Program-made: the position numbers and the translations under genes
Shown here: positions 23,011 to 36,081 of the stretch, in pieces
Numbering within the stretch: the stretch's first letter is position 1
Layout of the letters: each line of letters starts with the position of its first letter
Source of the DNA: Absidia repens
Taxonomy: Eukaryota; Mucoromycota; Mucoromycetes; Mucorales; Cunninghamellaceae
Reading direction: 5' to 3'
NCBI GenBank assembly: GCA_002105175.1
Contig: MCGE01000008.1
Location: 1,240,001-1,304,000 of the forward strand
Length of the DNA stretch: 64,000 nt
The notes under the pieces: model-generated
What the model was told of the DNA's origin: nothing
The model's input: only the letters and a program-made list of their open reading frames with translations
The model's database searches: none

Positions 23011-23566
23011 GAAATCGGTATTTTCTGATCTCATGTGTGAGCGATTGGTTGAGAGTTAAAAAAAAAAAAGAAACGGCAACATCTCGTACAATAAAAATTT
23101 ATAGCATCCATTAATTCAACATTGTATCATAATGGGTATGTTTTCAATTATGCAAAATATTTCTAAATAACCAGGTCAAAAAGGTAAAAAGAAAAAGGAT
23201 GATAGTAAATATAATCGGAAATCCACAGAGTGACAACACAAAACAAAAAAGTCTAATTGAAATAGGGAAAAAGGAGTAACACTTTAAAGTAATCTATCAA
23301 TTCACCACATAATCTGGGAAGTACCTTCAGGATCACAAATTTGAACAAGTCCCTGAAGTGCACTTTAGCAAAACCTTTATTGTAACTACAATGGCACAGA
23401 AAATCAGCTTTATTTCAAAAAAAAAAAAAAAAAAAAAAAAAAAAAGCAGATAAAGTAACAAACGAATACTAAACTTTGTAAGGATAACGAGAGATGGGGT
23501 ATGAGAATGAGAATGATGAAATGGTATAAAACTAGGGATTATTGCTGTACAAAATGGACGGCAATA
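23011..23566. other. Intergenic; 3' side of the vacuolar transporter gene
   Basis: A-rich with a long A run at about 23419-23445, and AT-rich 3' UTR-like sequence for the minus-strand gene. No gene seen. Confidence 0.45.
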
Positions 23567-26319
23567 TTATGATCGATGAAGGATGCATTGTTTGACAGGA
23601 TCAACCACTTCGGCGGAGTTCCACTGGCTCAATGTAGACGTAGCTACCCAAGTCATACTAAAAAAAAAAAAAAAAAAGAGTCAGTAAACCAAGTTGCTCG
23701 CCATAGAAAAAAAGGGAAGGTTTTGTCATTTGTTTCGCTACATACCAAAGCACTCCAAATAGAATCAAAAGGTAGTTGGCAAAACGTCGTATAGGAGGTA
23801 GTGACAGGGCCCGAAGATGAAACAAAGGGGGGAAAATATAACATAATGGAATACAAAATATAGCGCCAATCAAAGGAACAAATTTGTCCAGCTTGTCTTT
23901 GGAGCCCACAATACCAATCCAGGCACACAAAAAGACCACCAGCACCCGAAACACATTCTTTTGCCATTTCACCACCGCATTGTTTTTACCAGATCTTGTT
24001 GTGAATAGCCCGTTTTCCATAATACGAATTGCCGGGAAAAGTTGGAGAGGAATGGATAAACAGATAGCCAGAGAATACAATGTTTGAATGGACGACACCA
24101 TGGGATCCTTACTTGGAAGATTGAGTAAGATAATAGTCTGTACTTGGTCACCAAACGTCATATATGACAAAGCGCCCATAGAGATAAATAAACATGTAAT
24201 GATAAATAAGGTACGTCGTAAAACTGCAGGAAATTGTTGAGGTTCTTTCATCGATTCAGTGATCGGGATGACTATTGTTCAAATTAATAAAAGCAAAGTA
24301 AGTTGGAATCATACACAAAAGTATTCAACTTCTTTATATATATATATATATATACATACCCAAACCAATGCCTTCGTAAGTAAATGCACAAGTACCAATA
24401 AACAAGGGAAAGTAAGTGGAGTTCCACAAGGATACAGTATCGGCTACACCCACCGAAGCCAATTCCTTGAAATCATAGTAGAATAAATAGGACAGTCCAA
24501 TGACGATAAACACATCTGCAATCAGGGCAAAAACAGACAAACGTTGTATCTTTCGAATCATGGCCAAAGGAATAAAAGCAAAGCTTTGTGCAAGAATCAG
24601 TAAATGCATTGGAATCATCACTCGGCACTTTGAGAAGGTCAGCACCAAAGATTGCAAGTTTTCCGCCACAAACACCATGTATGCACAGACAAACCCAATT
24701 TGAGATAAAGTGATGGTCATCAAGACAGCCGCACGCATCTTGGGTCCATACAATACACTTCCCATATCACTAAAACTGGCAGGAATCACCAACCTCGTTT
24801 GCACCAGGAGTAAAAAAGACCATAATGAGATCAATGCCCAAGCCGTCATTGCCAAAATAGAGAATAGCAATCCACCGTTTTCAAAACTAAAATAAAATTA
24901 GATGAGAAAGAAGGATTGGTACGAGCAGACAAAGGAAGGGATAGGGGGGGTTAAAGAGGATGGAGAAAAGACAAAGTATTAACTTACGCTTTAGGTAGAA
25001 ACATGATTCCTATCATAAAAAAAAAAAAAAAAAAAAGTAAGCATAAGATTAATTTTCTCATCCCATACACCCATTTTGACATGTATTTTCTTACCTGTAG
25101 TGACAAAGGACTTTAATAATAAAAACATCGCTTTCCCAGGTGTTGCTTTTCCTTGAAGTGTTTGTCCTGGTCTTGATCTTGATAACAAAGGCATGGTTTC
25201 ACGGGCATGAAGATGACGATACTGTAACGGTTGATGATGATCCCCATTGGGCATTGCTGAAACCGGGAAAGGTAACGTCGAGGAAGCACCACCATAAGTC
25301 ATTGGGGTTTGCTGTTGTCGCGCGGAACCTGATGATGCTGCTGCTACTACCATCGTCGACTTGGATCGACCCGTATCTGTTTCAGGAGTCACTGCTGCTG
25401 CTGCTGACCCATAGCGTTTTTGTTGATTGTTTTTGTGAGTGACGGATGATAAGGAGGCATACGGTGCGCCATAAGCCATCATGTTGCCTTCTTCCTGTTC
25501 ATGTAGTGGTCGATGATGATGATGACGATGATGATGATGATGTTTTCCTTTATCACCGCGATGATTTCCCCCTGTTCCTGTGTAGTTTTCCGAATCGCTA
25601 GAGGTGCTGAATTGGTCGCTGCTTCCATCGTCGTCGTCATAGTCGTCGTCGCTTCCAGAAGAAGAAGAATCATCGGTGTCGCTGAGATCCTCGCCACCAA
25701 AATGTCCATACAAGCATAAAAATTCCACAAAACTGCTGGTGACAAAATTAGGGGGGCGTTTTCCTTGCCGAACCGCATTGGTAAGTACAAAGTGTCTTCG
25801 GAAGCCTCCTGGTTGTTTCAGAGATTGAAGACGGGGATCCGTTACTGGGGTTCGTGTTGCCGGTAAAGAGATGGATTGAGTGCGTTGTCTTCGTTGCTCC
25901 AAATGTTCGACATGTGCTGTCCACTTGTAAATGTCATCAAGGATGGACCCACTAGATAATAGGTGGTGAGTATTGAATGACTCGCCTTTGTGTTGATGGT
26001 GAGGTAGCTGTTGAGAGTGTTCTTGCTGCTGCTGCTGCTGCTCCCCTTCTAGTTGCTGTTCCAGTTCCAGTTGATACTGTTGTTGTTGTTGCTGTTGCTG
26101 TTGTTGCTGTTGTTGTAGAGGCTGTTTTTGCTTCTGAGATTGTTTCTGCCGCTGAGTTTGTTGACGTTCCTTGCGAGCGGCCTTTCTTCTTGGTGGAGAG
26201 GGTATCATAGAGGCCTCGCTTCCAAAAGGCGGGATGGGAACCTGAGGATAAACAAGATGTCGTTTCACCACCTTGGCAACCTGTTCCACAGGCAAGTCAA
26301 TAGTGAGTGTACGTTCCAT
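23567..26319 (-). CDS. Vacuolar amino-acid transporter, AVT3/SLC36-like, with long Gln-rich N-terminus
   Basis: Member of the amino acid/auxin permease family (Aa_trans); yeast AVT3/AVT4 relatives export neutral amino acids from the vacuole. Five exons: 26319-25095, 25009-24988, 24886-24360, 24271-23746, 23657-23567; about 796 residues. The first ATG (MERTLTIDLPVEQVAK) is used. Residues 30-about 395 are cytosolic and low complexity: poly-Gln, an acidic Asp/Ser stretch, a His run ([11 protein letters not shown]) and Ser/Pro segments, plus FRRHFVLTNAVRQGKRPPNFVTSSFVEFLCLYGHFGGEDL, which looks folded or conserved. The permease core begins ETMPLLSRSRPG...KAMFLLLKSFVTTGIMFLPKAFENGG, the family signature, and has about ten to eleven TM helices ending WNSAEVVDPVKQC. 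The N-terminal tail probably carries regulation, as in yeast AVT4 (inference). Confidence 0.9.
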
Positions 26320-28015
26320 AAAGACTAAACAAGCAAATACCAATCGAAGATAGAGAAATAGAAACAAGGAAAGAGAGACAGTAGTAATGGTGACCGACAG
26401 CTGTCGAAAAATTCGCGCGGTGTTTCAATCATTTTGTTTTCTTTTGACCTTTTTTGTGTGTTACCTGATTTCTTGGTCATAGAATTGGGCCACATCGTGA
26501 GAATTTTATGCAGTCAGGTTCAACTTGGATAGAAAAAATTCACGTAGATAAAAGACTTGTCTGATTAATTTCAGAGCCATCGGACATCGAGCAACAGTGT
26601 TATATATATTTATGACACTCAATGACACATACTCTCTTCATACTGTATTCACTATCGACTTACATAGCAGTTCTTTGACCCTATGGCCTCTCCTTGTAGA
26701 GCAGATTCACAATGACCCTTTCAGGTACAAGTTCAGAAGCAAATATATGCCACCATGCCTGTCAGTACCCTCATACCCCTGTAATTTGAAATATGAATTT
26801 TACCCTCGTCTTTCGTTTTAGTATTTACACATATGCTTCAATAAAATATGCTTTTCTTTTTATTTACCATCCTTTGACTCATTATATAATGAACAATGTC
26901 GCTCTTGTACCTGTTTTGTGACTAGCCTATCAAACACTTGCTCTCTAATTCATCCACTGTGACCACTTCCGCCTTCCTTCGAGAAATTGGTTAATAAATT
27001 TAGATCATTCACTATCAAAGGCAACTATATTTTTGCTCAACAAATCATATAAATGAATATAGATCATACTGTGCGCGTATCTGCTGCTGTAGATCATATT
27101 TGCACCAAGTTCTAGCTTATCTATGACAACAATGGTTACATATTACAGTACCGTACAGTACTGTATCTAATACTTTACATGTATATTCATTTGCCAATAA
27201 TATACTTAGATATATATGCCCGCTCTCTCTCTCTCTCTTTTTAAGTGCCATGTATAAAGTCATGGGCATCAAGGTATCAGTCTTGAATATTGTCCGTCCT
27301 TTTTGTCTAAAAAAAGGACATCAGATCAGGTGACGTTTGAAAAGAAAAGAGGGGAACCAAAACAAACAAGAGGCAGGCTACCAGACGATTTCTGCAGAAC
27401 CGAACAATAAAAATTTCAATTCTGTCGCTACATACTTCTTTTGGGTAAGCACGGGCGCAAGGTAGCATGTAGTAAGGGAGGAATGTTTGATGAGGCAGCC
27501 TTTGGTCCTCCCAGATAGATAAGGTCAAAGTACAACAAAGTGGAAAACAAAAACAGACTGGCATACTATGTGTATGAAAATAAAGTATCATGTATTGTTC
27601 AGATATTTATCATTTAAAAGTCTTATGATGAAACTTGTATTTATTTGTTGCACACAATTGAAAATATGGATGGGGAAGAGCCGACTGGGGAGGAAGAAGT
27701 TCTTGAAAACAGATGTTGTATTGTAGAAGGTAATGAGTTAAAAAAATATTAGATCTAACCCTTTGATTTCATATTCTAATACGAATTGTTGGGGTATTAT
27801 TATGGTTCACTATTGATTGACTTGAGATTTTGCATATTGCTACTTCCATTGTATTTTTACCCCATTCATGTCTCTGTGCTATTGGTGATGTCTCCTCCCC
27901 ACAAATCAAAATATTTAAATCCCGATTTTCGAACCTTATATTTCCTTTTTGTTTTTTTCATTGCTTTCGTCTCTTTTTTTCTTTTCTTTCTATCCCCTAT
28001 TTTTCTTTGGTATTC
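26320..28015. other. Large intergenic region, divergent promoters
   Basis: Lies between the transporter (-) and GNPAT (+) start codons. Contains a CT run at 27223-27239, several AT-rich runs and a pyrimidine-rich stretch just before the GNPAT start (27935-28010). Short open frames here (for example 26597-26821, 27307-27591) lack family likeness. No gene or repeat identified. Confidence 0.45.
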
Positions 28016-31000
28016 ATGTCTAATAAGACAGAAAAACAACTTCAACAGTTGATTGAATCATACAATCAAGGTACTGATGCCAAGACCACACAACCTCTCC
28101 CAATCCACTTCAACAGCAATGAACACCGAAATGTGGTGTAAGGACAAACCAAAATAAAACCCAACCTAACTATGCTTTGTACCAACTAACCCTAACCCCC
28201 TCTTTTTTTTAGTGAACGTGAACCCCGTCGTATGCGTGAAGATCCTGTCGCTTTCATGATGAATCTTGGACTATATTACCAAGGCACTGTAAGTCATCCA
28301 TCCAGTGTCAAACGTTAGCCGTCTTTTCCCGTTTCTTTCTTTTAACGCTTTTTTATTACGAATAGGGCTGGCGTGGCTATAAAAGCTATATTGGAAGCAA
28401 GGTCTTTTATCCAGATTTTTCGTCGAAAATCAAAACCATGGTGTTATCAAGTAAAAGAGGTAAGGGTCAACTGAATAGCAAAACACCTCACTATCATTCC
28501 CCGCATTCGAGTTGCATGTAGAATGGTATAATTTTAATTGCTGTATTAATTATTATTTCATTAGTGAAGGAAATCATCAATGAGCTATCCGAAAGACAAT
28601 CCGCACGACTTCAATTGACCCAAAACCCATCCAAAATGTCAAAGCTCTCTGATCAAGAAAAATCGAAATTGCTTTACAAACAAAAGAAGGCCTTGAGGCA
28701 TGAACTGGAAGCTGTGGCTAAAGGCATTGCTGAAAAATGTATCTCTCAAATGGATAGTCTTCGATTTATTCGGTAAGAAAAGAGTATAAAAAAAAAAGAC
28801 GGGCTTTTATTCAACAAACATGTGATACTTAGTCATTTTTCGCGGTTTTACTTGCTTGATTCCATAGATTCTTTGCATTTACTGTGAACAACATTTTAGT
28901 CAGACTGTACCATCAAGGGATTCATATCAAAGAAAGTGAATGGATAGAGGTAATACAAGGGCAATATAGCGGAATAGGATATGGTCGGAAGAACCGGAAG
29001 GGAATTGATATACGCCTGCGTAACGAAATCTTAATTTACTTTTTTTTCTGTCTTTTATATATGTAGTTGAAACGTGTAGCTCTGATCGCACAAGAAAAGA
29101 AACAATCCCTGATCCTTCTTCCATGTCACAAATCTCATATCGACTATCTGGTTGTTTCCTACTTGATGTTTCGACTGGGTCTTCAAATCCCTCATATTGG
29201 TAAGCTCATAAAAGAAAAAGGAACGCCCCTCCCCCCCCCTCTTCAGTGATATCTTAAAATCGTTTTATTCCGCCGTCCTCTTCCAATAGCTGCTGGTCAG
29301 AACCTAGACATGCCTATTGTTGGAAACATTCTCCGAAATGCCGGTGCCTTCTTTATTCGACGTGAATGGGGCGATGATCTTTTATACAAAACCATCATGG
29401 AAGAATACCTTGCAACTCTATTATCGGAAGGAAGTAAGTGGATGTCAACAAATAACCTTCTACATTCATACATATACTGAATACTATCTTTGTTATTAGT
29501 GAACATTGAATGCTTTGTTGAAGGCACTCGATCTAGACTGGGTAAATTACTTCAACCTAAGCTGGGTATTGTGAAAATCATCTTGGAAGCCCTTATCAAC
29601 AATCGATTCTCGGACTGTTATATTGTACCTATCTCCATTGGTTATGACAAGATCATTGAAACTTCAACGTACAGTTAAAAAAAAAAAGTTAACATATATA
29701 TTATATATGCATCATAAATACTCACATCTTCTGTTGGCTTTTTTAGGTATGCGAATGAATTGCTGGGCAATCCAAAGGAAAAAGAAAGTCTTTGGTAAGT
29801 CAAGGACGATCAGGTCCGTGCTATTTTCTCGATCTTATTCTCACATTCTGTTTTATTAGGGGTGTGATTACCAATACAAGGCTGTTGCAATTAAAATGGG
29901 GAAGAGTTGATGGTAAGTGAGTGGAAATCGACGTTTTCAAAAAAAAAAAGTCATGTGAATATGTTATGTGAATCTCACGCTTTTTCCATTTTGATGTATT
30001 TTGTATAGTGCGTGTTAGCAAGCCGTACTCTTTACGTGGCTGGTTGGATGATCAACTGAAACATAGAGGGTAAAGCTGGAGGAAAAAGAAACAGGCGAAA
30101 TAGAGTAGGAGAGAGAGAGAGAGAGAAGTTATTAACAAAGTTTTGCTAAATTTAGTGCCCTGGATTTAACGGACTCTACGCAGAAAGCTATTCTTCTCAA
30201 GTCACTAGGTTACCGGGTTTTATCTGATATCGTAAGTATCTAATGAAAAAATATATCGTCAGTTACCAACGACTTTTATCATGTAGAATAACATTTCAGT
30301 GGTCATGCCGTCTGCTTTGGTTGGTACGGTGATTTTGACTTTACGTGGTCGTGGAGTTGGTCGAAGTGAATTGATTCGTCGGGTGGACTGGCTGACCCGC
30401 ATCATCGGTGCTAAAGGTGGTCAAGTGTCGGAATTCCATGAAATGTCAACAGGCGATATTGTCGATCGAACTTTGGTCATCCACAAGGATTTGATCGGGG
30501 AACACAAGGGCAAAGATATCTTGGAACCTACCTTTTATGGCATCAATCCCTTTGAACTCTCATATTATCGAAATCAAATTATTCACTTGTTTGTGGAAGA
30601 AGGTATGTCCAGCGAACGGACGGATATGTATTTTATGTTGCTAACCCTATCTCTCCATTTTCCTTCACAGCTATTGTATGTGCTGCTTTATATACTGTGG
30701 TGAAAAAAGGTGGTGGCAAGACAATCCAACGCATGCAATATAGTCAGTTGTTGGAAGAGGTATCCTTCCTGTCGAGCCTTCTCAAATTGGATATGATTTA
30801 CAAACCTGGTGGCATCGAAAGTAACACGCAACGAACAGTACAATGGTTGGTGGAAAATCAAGTCATCGAAGTAGATGAAGAAGGATGGGTTGGGTTATCT
30901 GATATCGAACGTCAATGTGGTCGTGAAAACTACGGTAACATAAAAATAAAATGGTGGGATGATGCATGTGACAATAAGGAAAAAGAAGTTCTCACCCCTT

Positions 31001-31736
31001 CTCTCATCCTTTCCTTTTGTAGACTTTTTGTGCTTCATGATTTGGCCCTTCGTGGAATCGTATTGGTTGGCATGTGTCAGTCTGTTCTCGTTGGCACCAC
31101 CAAATAAAAATGGATCACCATCCAGTGAACCAGTGTGGGTTGAAAGCAAGTTGTATGAAAAGCGATCACAAGCCATGGGCAAGACGCTCTATTATCAAGG
31201 CGATTTGGTAAGTTCTAGAAATAGACAAAAAAAAAAGGAGAGGAGGGGGAGGATAAAGAAATATACACACATGGAGATAACACTCATTTTGGCATTATAT
31301 TTTTGCAGAGCTATTTGGAGGCTGTCAACAAGGAAACATTAAGCAATGCTTTGACAAGATTTGGTGAACAAGGCATCATTGTGAAAAGACGTCATGCGGA
31401 ACCCAAGTTATGGTCAGAAATATCACTTCATCATGATTATATTCCACAACGTCTGAATGGTATTCTTACTCCTCGTGGACATCTCTGGGAATTAGTTGAA
31501 CACATTGGCAAATTTAGACGGGAAGGCAAAAATAGACGAGATAATGCTACAGGTATGATATGATGATTCGTCCCCTACCTCCTCTTTTATATCAAAAAAC
31601 TGATCTTCTTGTATTGTTTGTAGTGAGTACACGGGTTCTACGATTGGCCGATATTCTCGGGGAAGACAATTTACAAGCAACAGCGAACCAAAAGGCATTA
31701 TTGAAAAAGCTGAATCAAGACAATGCCAAACTTTGA
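28016..31736 (+). CDS. GNPAT: GNPAT-type dihydroxyacetone-phosphate/glycerol-3-phosphate acyltransferase, PTS1-tailed
   Basis: PlsB/GNPAT-family acyltransferase: acylates sn-1 of DHAP or glycerol-3-phosphate. Seventeen exons, all in phase: 28016-28137, 28213-28288, 28366-28459, 28565-28772, 28868-28949, 29067-29199, 29290-29433, 29500-29668, 29747-29794, 29860-29912, 30009-30069, 30156-30231, 30287-30602, 30671-30934, 31023-31207, 31309-31552, 31624-31736; 795 residues. Motif I HKSHIDYL (about residue 215), the [10 protein letters not shown] block, motif [14 protein letters not shown] (about 293) and [12 protein letters not shown] are all present. The protein ends NAKL, and a terminal AKL is a peroxisomal PTS1; mammalian GNPAT also ends in AKL. 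This suggests a peroxisomal DHAP acyltransferase, the first enzyme of ether-lipid synthesis. A plain GPAT role remains possible. AATAAA at 31921-31926. Confidence 0.9.
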
Positions 31737-32310
31737 TCTGATTTATTCTCTACCAATATTAATATGCTGTTTATTTTATTTTAGCTTAGTTCTTAGTTTA
31801 TTCTAGTTTATTATTGTTTAATTCAGTTGCTTAGGTGATTGTTATTTACATCTGTTAGTATGTTGTTTTCATTGTATTCTCTTCCCCCTTTTTTTATATT
31901 TTATAATTTACCATAATCAAAATAAAGTATTCCCCCCTTTTTTTTATTATCATAAACTACTGAATTGATATGATATGCAGATGATGGGTGCTCCTTGGTC
32001 AAAACTACTTATTTTTTTATAGCGTGAGCCTCCTTGATATTCATTTTGCTGGTTTACATTATCCCGAATCCCAAATAGGAATAAAGAAGGTCGTTTTGTT
32101 AAAATCGTATGAACTTGTCACAAAAGAAGATTGCCGAATATTCCCTCCAACTCCTATCAATTTGCTTTACTCGTAGCACTCTATCTCACCTCTGATTTGC
32201 GTAAAAAGAGACCAGCCACTTCCTTTCCTTATTGCATGAATGGGGTGAAAAATATATCGGTATTTTAAAGTTTTTTTTCCGCTCCCCTTTTTTCTTGTAT
32301 TCTTTCTTTC

Positions 32311-32350
<40 letters not shown>

Positions 32351-32396
32351 GTATCCCAATTGCCTTTGTTTTTCTGAATGATTTCAACATAACATT
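31737..32396. other. Intergenic; GNPAT 3' UTR and promoter of the transcription factor gene
   Basis: AATAAA at 31921-31926 and a long T run (32311-32349) about 48 bp before the next ATG. No gene seen. Confidence 0.5.
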
Positions 32397-35129
32397 ATGC
32401 TGACACCAGTGTTTGACTTTTTACAGCTGCAACAACAACAGCAAGATGATTCACCCACCAATGACTTGAACAGCTCTGTCGAAGCAACTCTGTATGCGTA
32501 TTTACACGACCAGCCTTGTTCCTTAGACTCACCATTGCCAGTATCGACCATATATTCCAATCCCAATTACAGCTCCTCATTAAACTCCAATCATGTAACA
32601 CCATCTCCACCTTGTCAAGCATCTGATTACTGCAGCAATGAGAGCGATTCCTTCTACGTGAACAACGACAACTACAGCATCAGCAGCAACATATTCCGGT
32701 CACCACAATTACCCGTTCAAGAACAGCAGCAGCAGCAAATGCTAGTAGAGTCCGAAGGTCTATTAGATTATCCACCAGCAACCTCTCTTCAGCATCTACC
32801 AGTTTCTATGCCATTTGATTTTTGGGGACACCCACTACTCGATATGCTTCAGGGGACGAACACAATGGGCCAAACTATGAACGAAGGCGGCAGTGGATGC
32901 AGTGGAAATAGCAACAACAACGAGTTCACTGTGGATCCCGCAATAATTGAACTATTGACCAGCTTAAGCAACAACGCCAACTCTAGTGGTACAGCAACAG
33001 CAACCAACACGGCAAATCCAGCGATCAACATGGAAATCAACTCATTCACTGATTTATTACAAGCCATTGAACGTATGCAAATCCAACTCAAGCAACCTGA
33101 CACTGCCGCCGATATCCCACAACATCAATTACAACAACAACGAAGACCATACAAAAAAAGAAAAAGTCAACATCCTGCTGCGATCTCCTCTGTGACAAAT
33201 CAACAGCCACGACAGCAACTGATGACGCCAACGACGATGATGAAAAAATTACCTGCAGTGGTGCACGACACGGTGAACACGTTTTTACCTACATTGATGG
33301 AAAAGGCACAGTCGCATTGGTGTTGCGTCGGATTCAAGGTGGCCCCCGTGACGTTGGATATGATTCAGAACTGGCGGCAAGCACCCGTGACGATCGTGTA
33401 TTGTGTGGCCTCCATTGCTTTGGTGACTTTTTGGATCACAATGCGGGCCAAGCCTATGTCAAAACAGCCGCCATGGAATTTTATGAACAAGCCCGGCGCA
33501 AGATGGATGATATCGTATTTGACGATGAAAATGATATCAGCAATTACAATGGTGACGAAATGGACTATGAATATGATGATAACTATGATACTGGTGGTGC
33601 GTTGACTGGTAAGAACAGGACTAAACTGCAATATATATATATAATACTTACTGTTGATTTTTGTTTGTTTGTGTACAGATCAAGGACGACAAAAGGCCAT
33701 GACGATCCAGTCGTATTTCTGTCTCAGCTATACCTCCAATCTGCTTCGACTTTATGAACAACAACGTACGTGGGGTGGGTTGGCATCGATTGCATTGCAG
33801 CTGCGCACCAAGGATGTCGAAACGGGATGCCGGCCGATGGATCAGGCGATTCTTTTGTGCTACTGCCGATGGTACTATGTCGATGCATGGATGTCACTCA
33901 CTTTGGGTCGCGATTGTCTACTCCCTGATGACCCACCACGATTTATTATGGATGCTATTCAACCGCCGCCATCACCACATTTGCAGGACGAACAACAACC
34001 TACTTCCCCATCGCCACAACCATTACCACTAGTACAACGACAGACAACAACCACGATTGTTTTTCCTCACGAACATCAATCTCTCTATCAATTTGCCATG
34101 CTCACCAAATTCATGCGGCGGTATATCCAAGTGATGCAGTCTGGAAAATTAGTGGATCCCATCACCAAAAAACCATCATTGCATTATTATCAAATTACGA
34201 CGGAATTGAAACAATGGTACAGCATGATTGAACAGCAAGAAGAAAATGAACATACGAATGACTTTAGACGTGGACCCAACAACAGCGGCAATGGTAATGC
34301 GAATGCTCACCTTCATTTATGCTATCATGCAATGCGACTGATGATACTGTACAAGCTACTTCACCCGGATTTGGCGCGGCCAGACGATGTAACATTGATG
34401 GATGGCTTGGACACCAATCTGGCATTACTTTTGGCTTTGCAGCAACTGGCGTCGCAGGGATGTGATCAGAGCACGTACCATCATATGTTTTTCGCTATCC
34501 ACAACATGGCATCACGGATTCATCAGCACCATACCAGGCATCGAATCAGCAAATGGCAGAAATGGGCACGACAGCAGTTACAACTCAACCTGGTGCTGCT
34601 CAAGGGAACGCAGGCCTACGTCAACGATGTGTTTCAAATGCGGGTGTATGCCGAGAAAATAGAACAGCAATTCGTACATATGGGGCTGCGACTCTCCGCT
34701 TGCTATCAGTCGATCTTGTCTTCCATGGAACAACAACAATCGCTCTTACAACACCAACGCCGCCATGTCACCAATCATAGGAACGAGGCCGAACACAAGA
34801 AAAAACAGTCTGACTCTAGCGTGGTGGTACCAGCAAAAACAACAACAACAACATCATCATCGGGCCAGCAGCAGCAACAATGTAATAAACAACAATTGGG
34901 ACTAGGAACGGAATTGACTTTAGAGTTTACGCATGGTCACCCAACAACAACACCAGCACCATCACCATCAACGACACCAACTACCAAGCTCAACAAATCT
35001 ACCGCCTCCTCCTCCTCCTCCTCAACATCAGGTGGTGTGCTACCAGGTATGCATATCTACAAGTTACACAAAACTGCCAGCATCAAGAAGCCAAGGAAAA
35101 ACGTCAAGGCCAAGCAAACGAAACAATGA
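32397..35129 (+). CDS. Fungal transcription-factor-like protein (middle homology type), no zinc cluster seen
   Basis: Three exons assumed: 32397-33072, 33207-33608, 33679-35129; about 842 residues. The first part is Ser/Asn/Gln-rich, activation-domain like. Downstream the frame reads ITCSGARHGEHVFTYIDG and VLCGLHCFGDFLDH, then YFCLSYTSNLLRLYEQQRTW and YYVDAWMSLTLGRDCLLPDDPP, which resembles the regulatory region of Zn2Cys6 factors. The C-terminus is His/Gln/Thr/Ser-rich with a basic end (KKPRKNVKAKQ). No CxxCxxxxxxC cluster is visible. The frame must change between 33073 and 33215. A GTATGC donor at 33073 with CAG ending at 33206 (or 33215) fits the phase. A weak GTCAAC donor at 33166 (50-nt intron) also fits and would keep a basic KKRK segment. 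A frameshift is the third option. Nuclear regulator is inferred. Confidence 0.65.
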
Positions 35130-35613
35130 TACCCTCCCCCCCTCTTTACCCCATTTAGTTATCCCTTCTCCTCCAGTTTAGTTTATTAAATTAATAGTTT
35201 ATTTACCCTTTTTTTTAATTTATTGTTTTTATTTGATGAATAAAAAAAAAAAAAAGATATATCATGTGCATGTCCTCTTTTTGTTTTTGAGAATGGAGAG
35301 TCATGTTGTATGTGTATGTGTGTGTGTATAGGAACGACGGGGGGGGAGTACGGATATTGAAAAAAAGGGAGAGGTGACGGGTGGAATGGAATATATGGTG
35401 GACTATCCGATGTTTATATCACAGGGTGATCAAAGCATGGGAAACACAAACAATGGGAGTTGTCATTTTATCAAATCATATACTTTTTTTATATGAAAAC
35501 AACCAAACAAACAAAAAAAAAAAAAAAAAAAAAAACACAAAAGAGGAGATCTTTTTTTCTGATGGGGAATGATAAGATAAATGATATAGACTGAAGAATG
35601 GTTTAATGTAGAA

Positions 35614-35657
<44 letters not shown>

Positions 35658-36081
35658 AAGCTTTATTGTATCGAAGTTTATATGAAAGGAATGTGTATAT
35701 AATAAAAAAAAAAAGGAGAGTCGGTGGGGATGGGAAGAAGAGGGAAAGTGAGTGTAGAAAAAAGAAAATGGTACATGTAAATAACAGGGGAAAAAATATA
35801 CAAAGTGAAAAATAAAACATATGTGACAGAAAAAAAAAAAAAAAAACGAGTGGAATGGATCTAGACTATGGACAAGTGTATATAGGAAATGAAGGTGATC
35901 TAAAAAAAAGAATGTAGGTTGTGTGTATCAGAAGAATGACTATAGCAACATATATATGTAAAAAAAACACATTTTTTCTAAACGAAGGGATTGAATTCTA
36001 TACTAAACGAGTGTGGAAAAGGGAGGGGGAGAGGTTGGGATAAAAAAAAAGGATAGGGAGGGAGGAGGGGGGGGGATTGAA
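35130..36081. other. Convergent intergenic region, very AT-rich
   Basis: AATAAA near 35239 for the plus-strand gene. Poly-A tracts at about 35514-35535 and 35829-35846, an (AT)n microsatellite at about 35613-35655, and a G run near 35339-35346. No gene seen. Confidence 0.5.

Noticed and set aside
23658..23967. Separate small genes inside the transporter locus (both strands)
   Set aside because: Shadow frames of the AVT-like exons, which splice into one permease.
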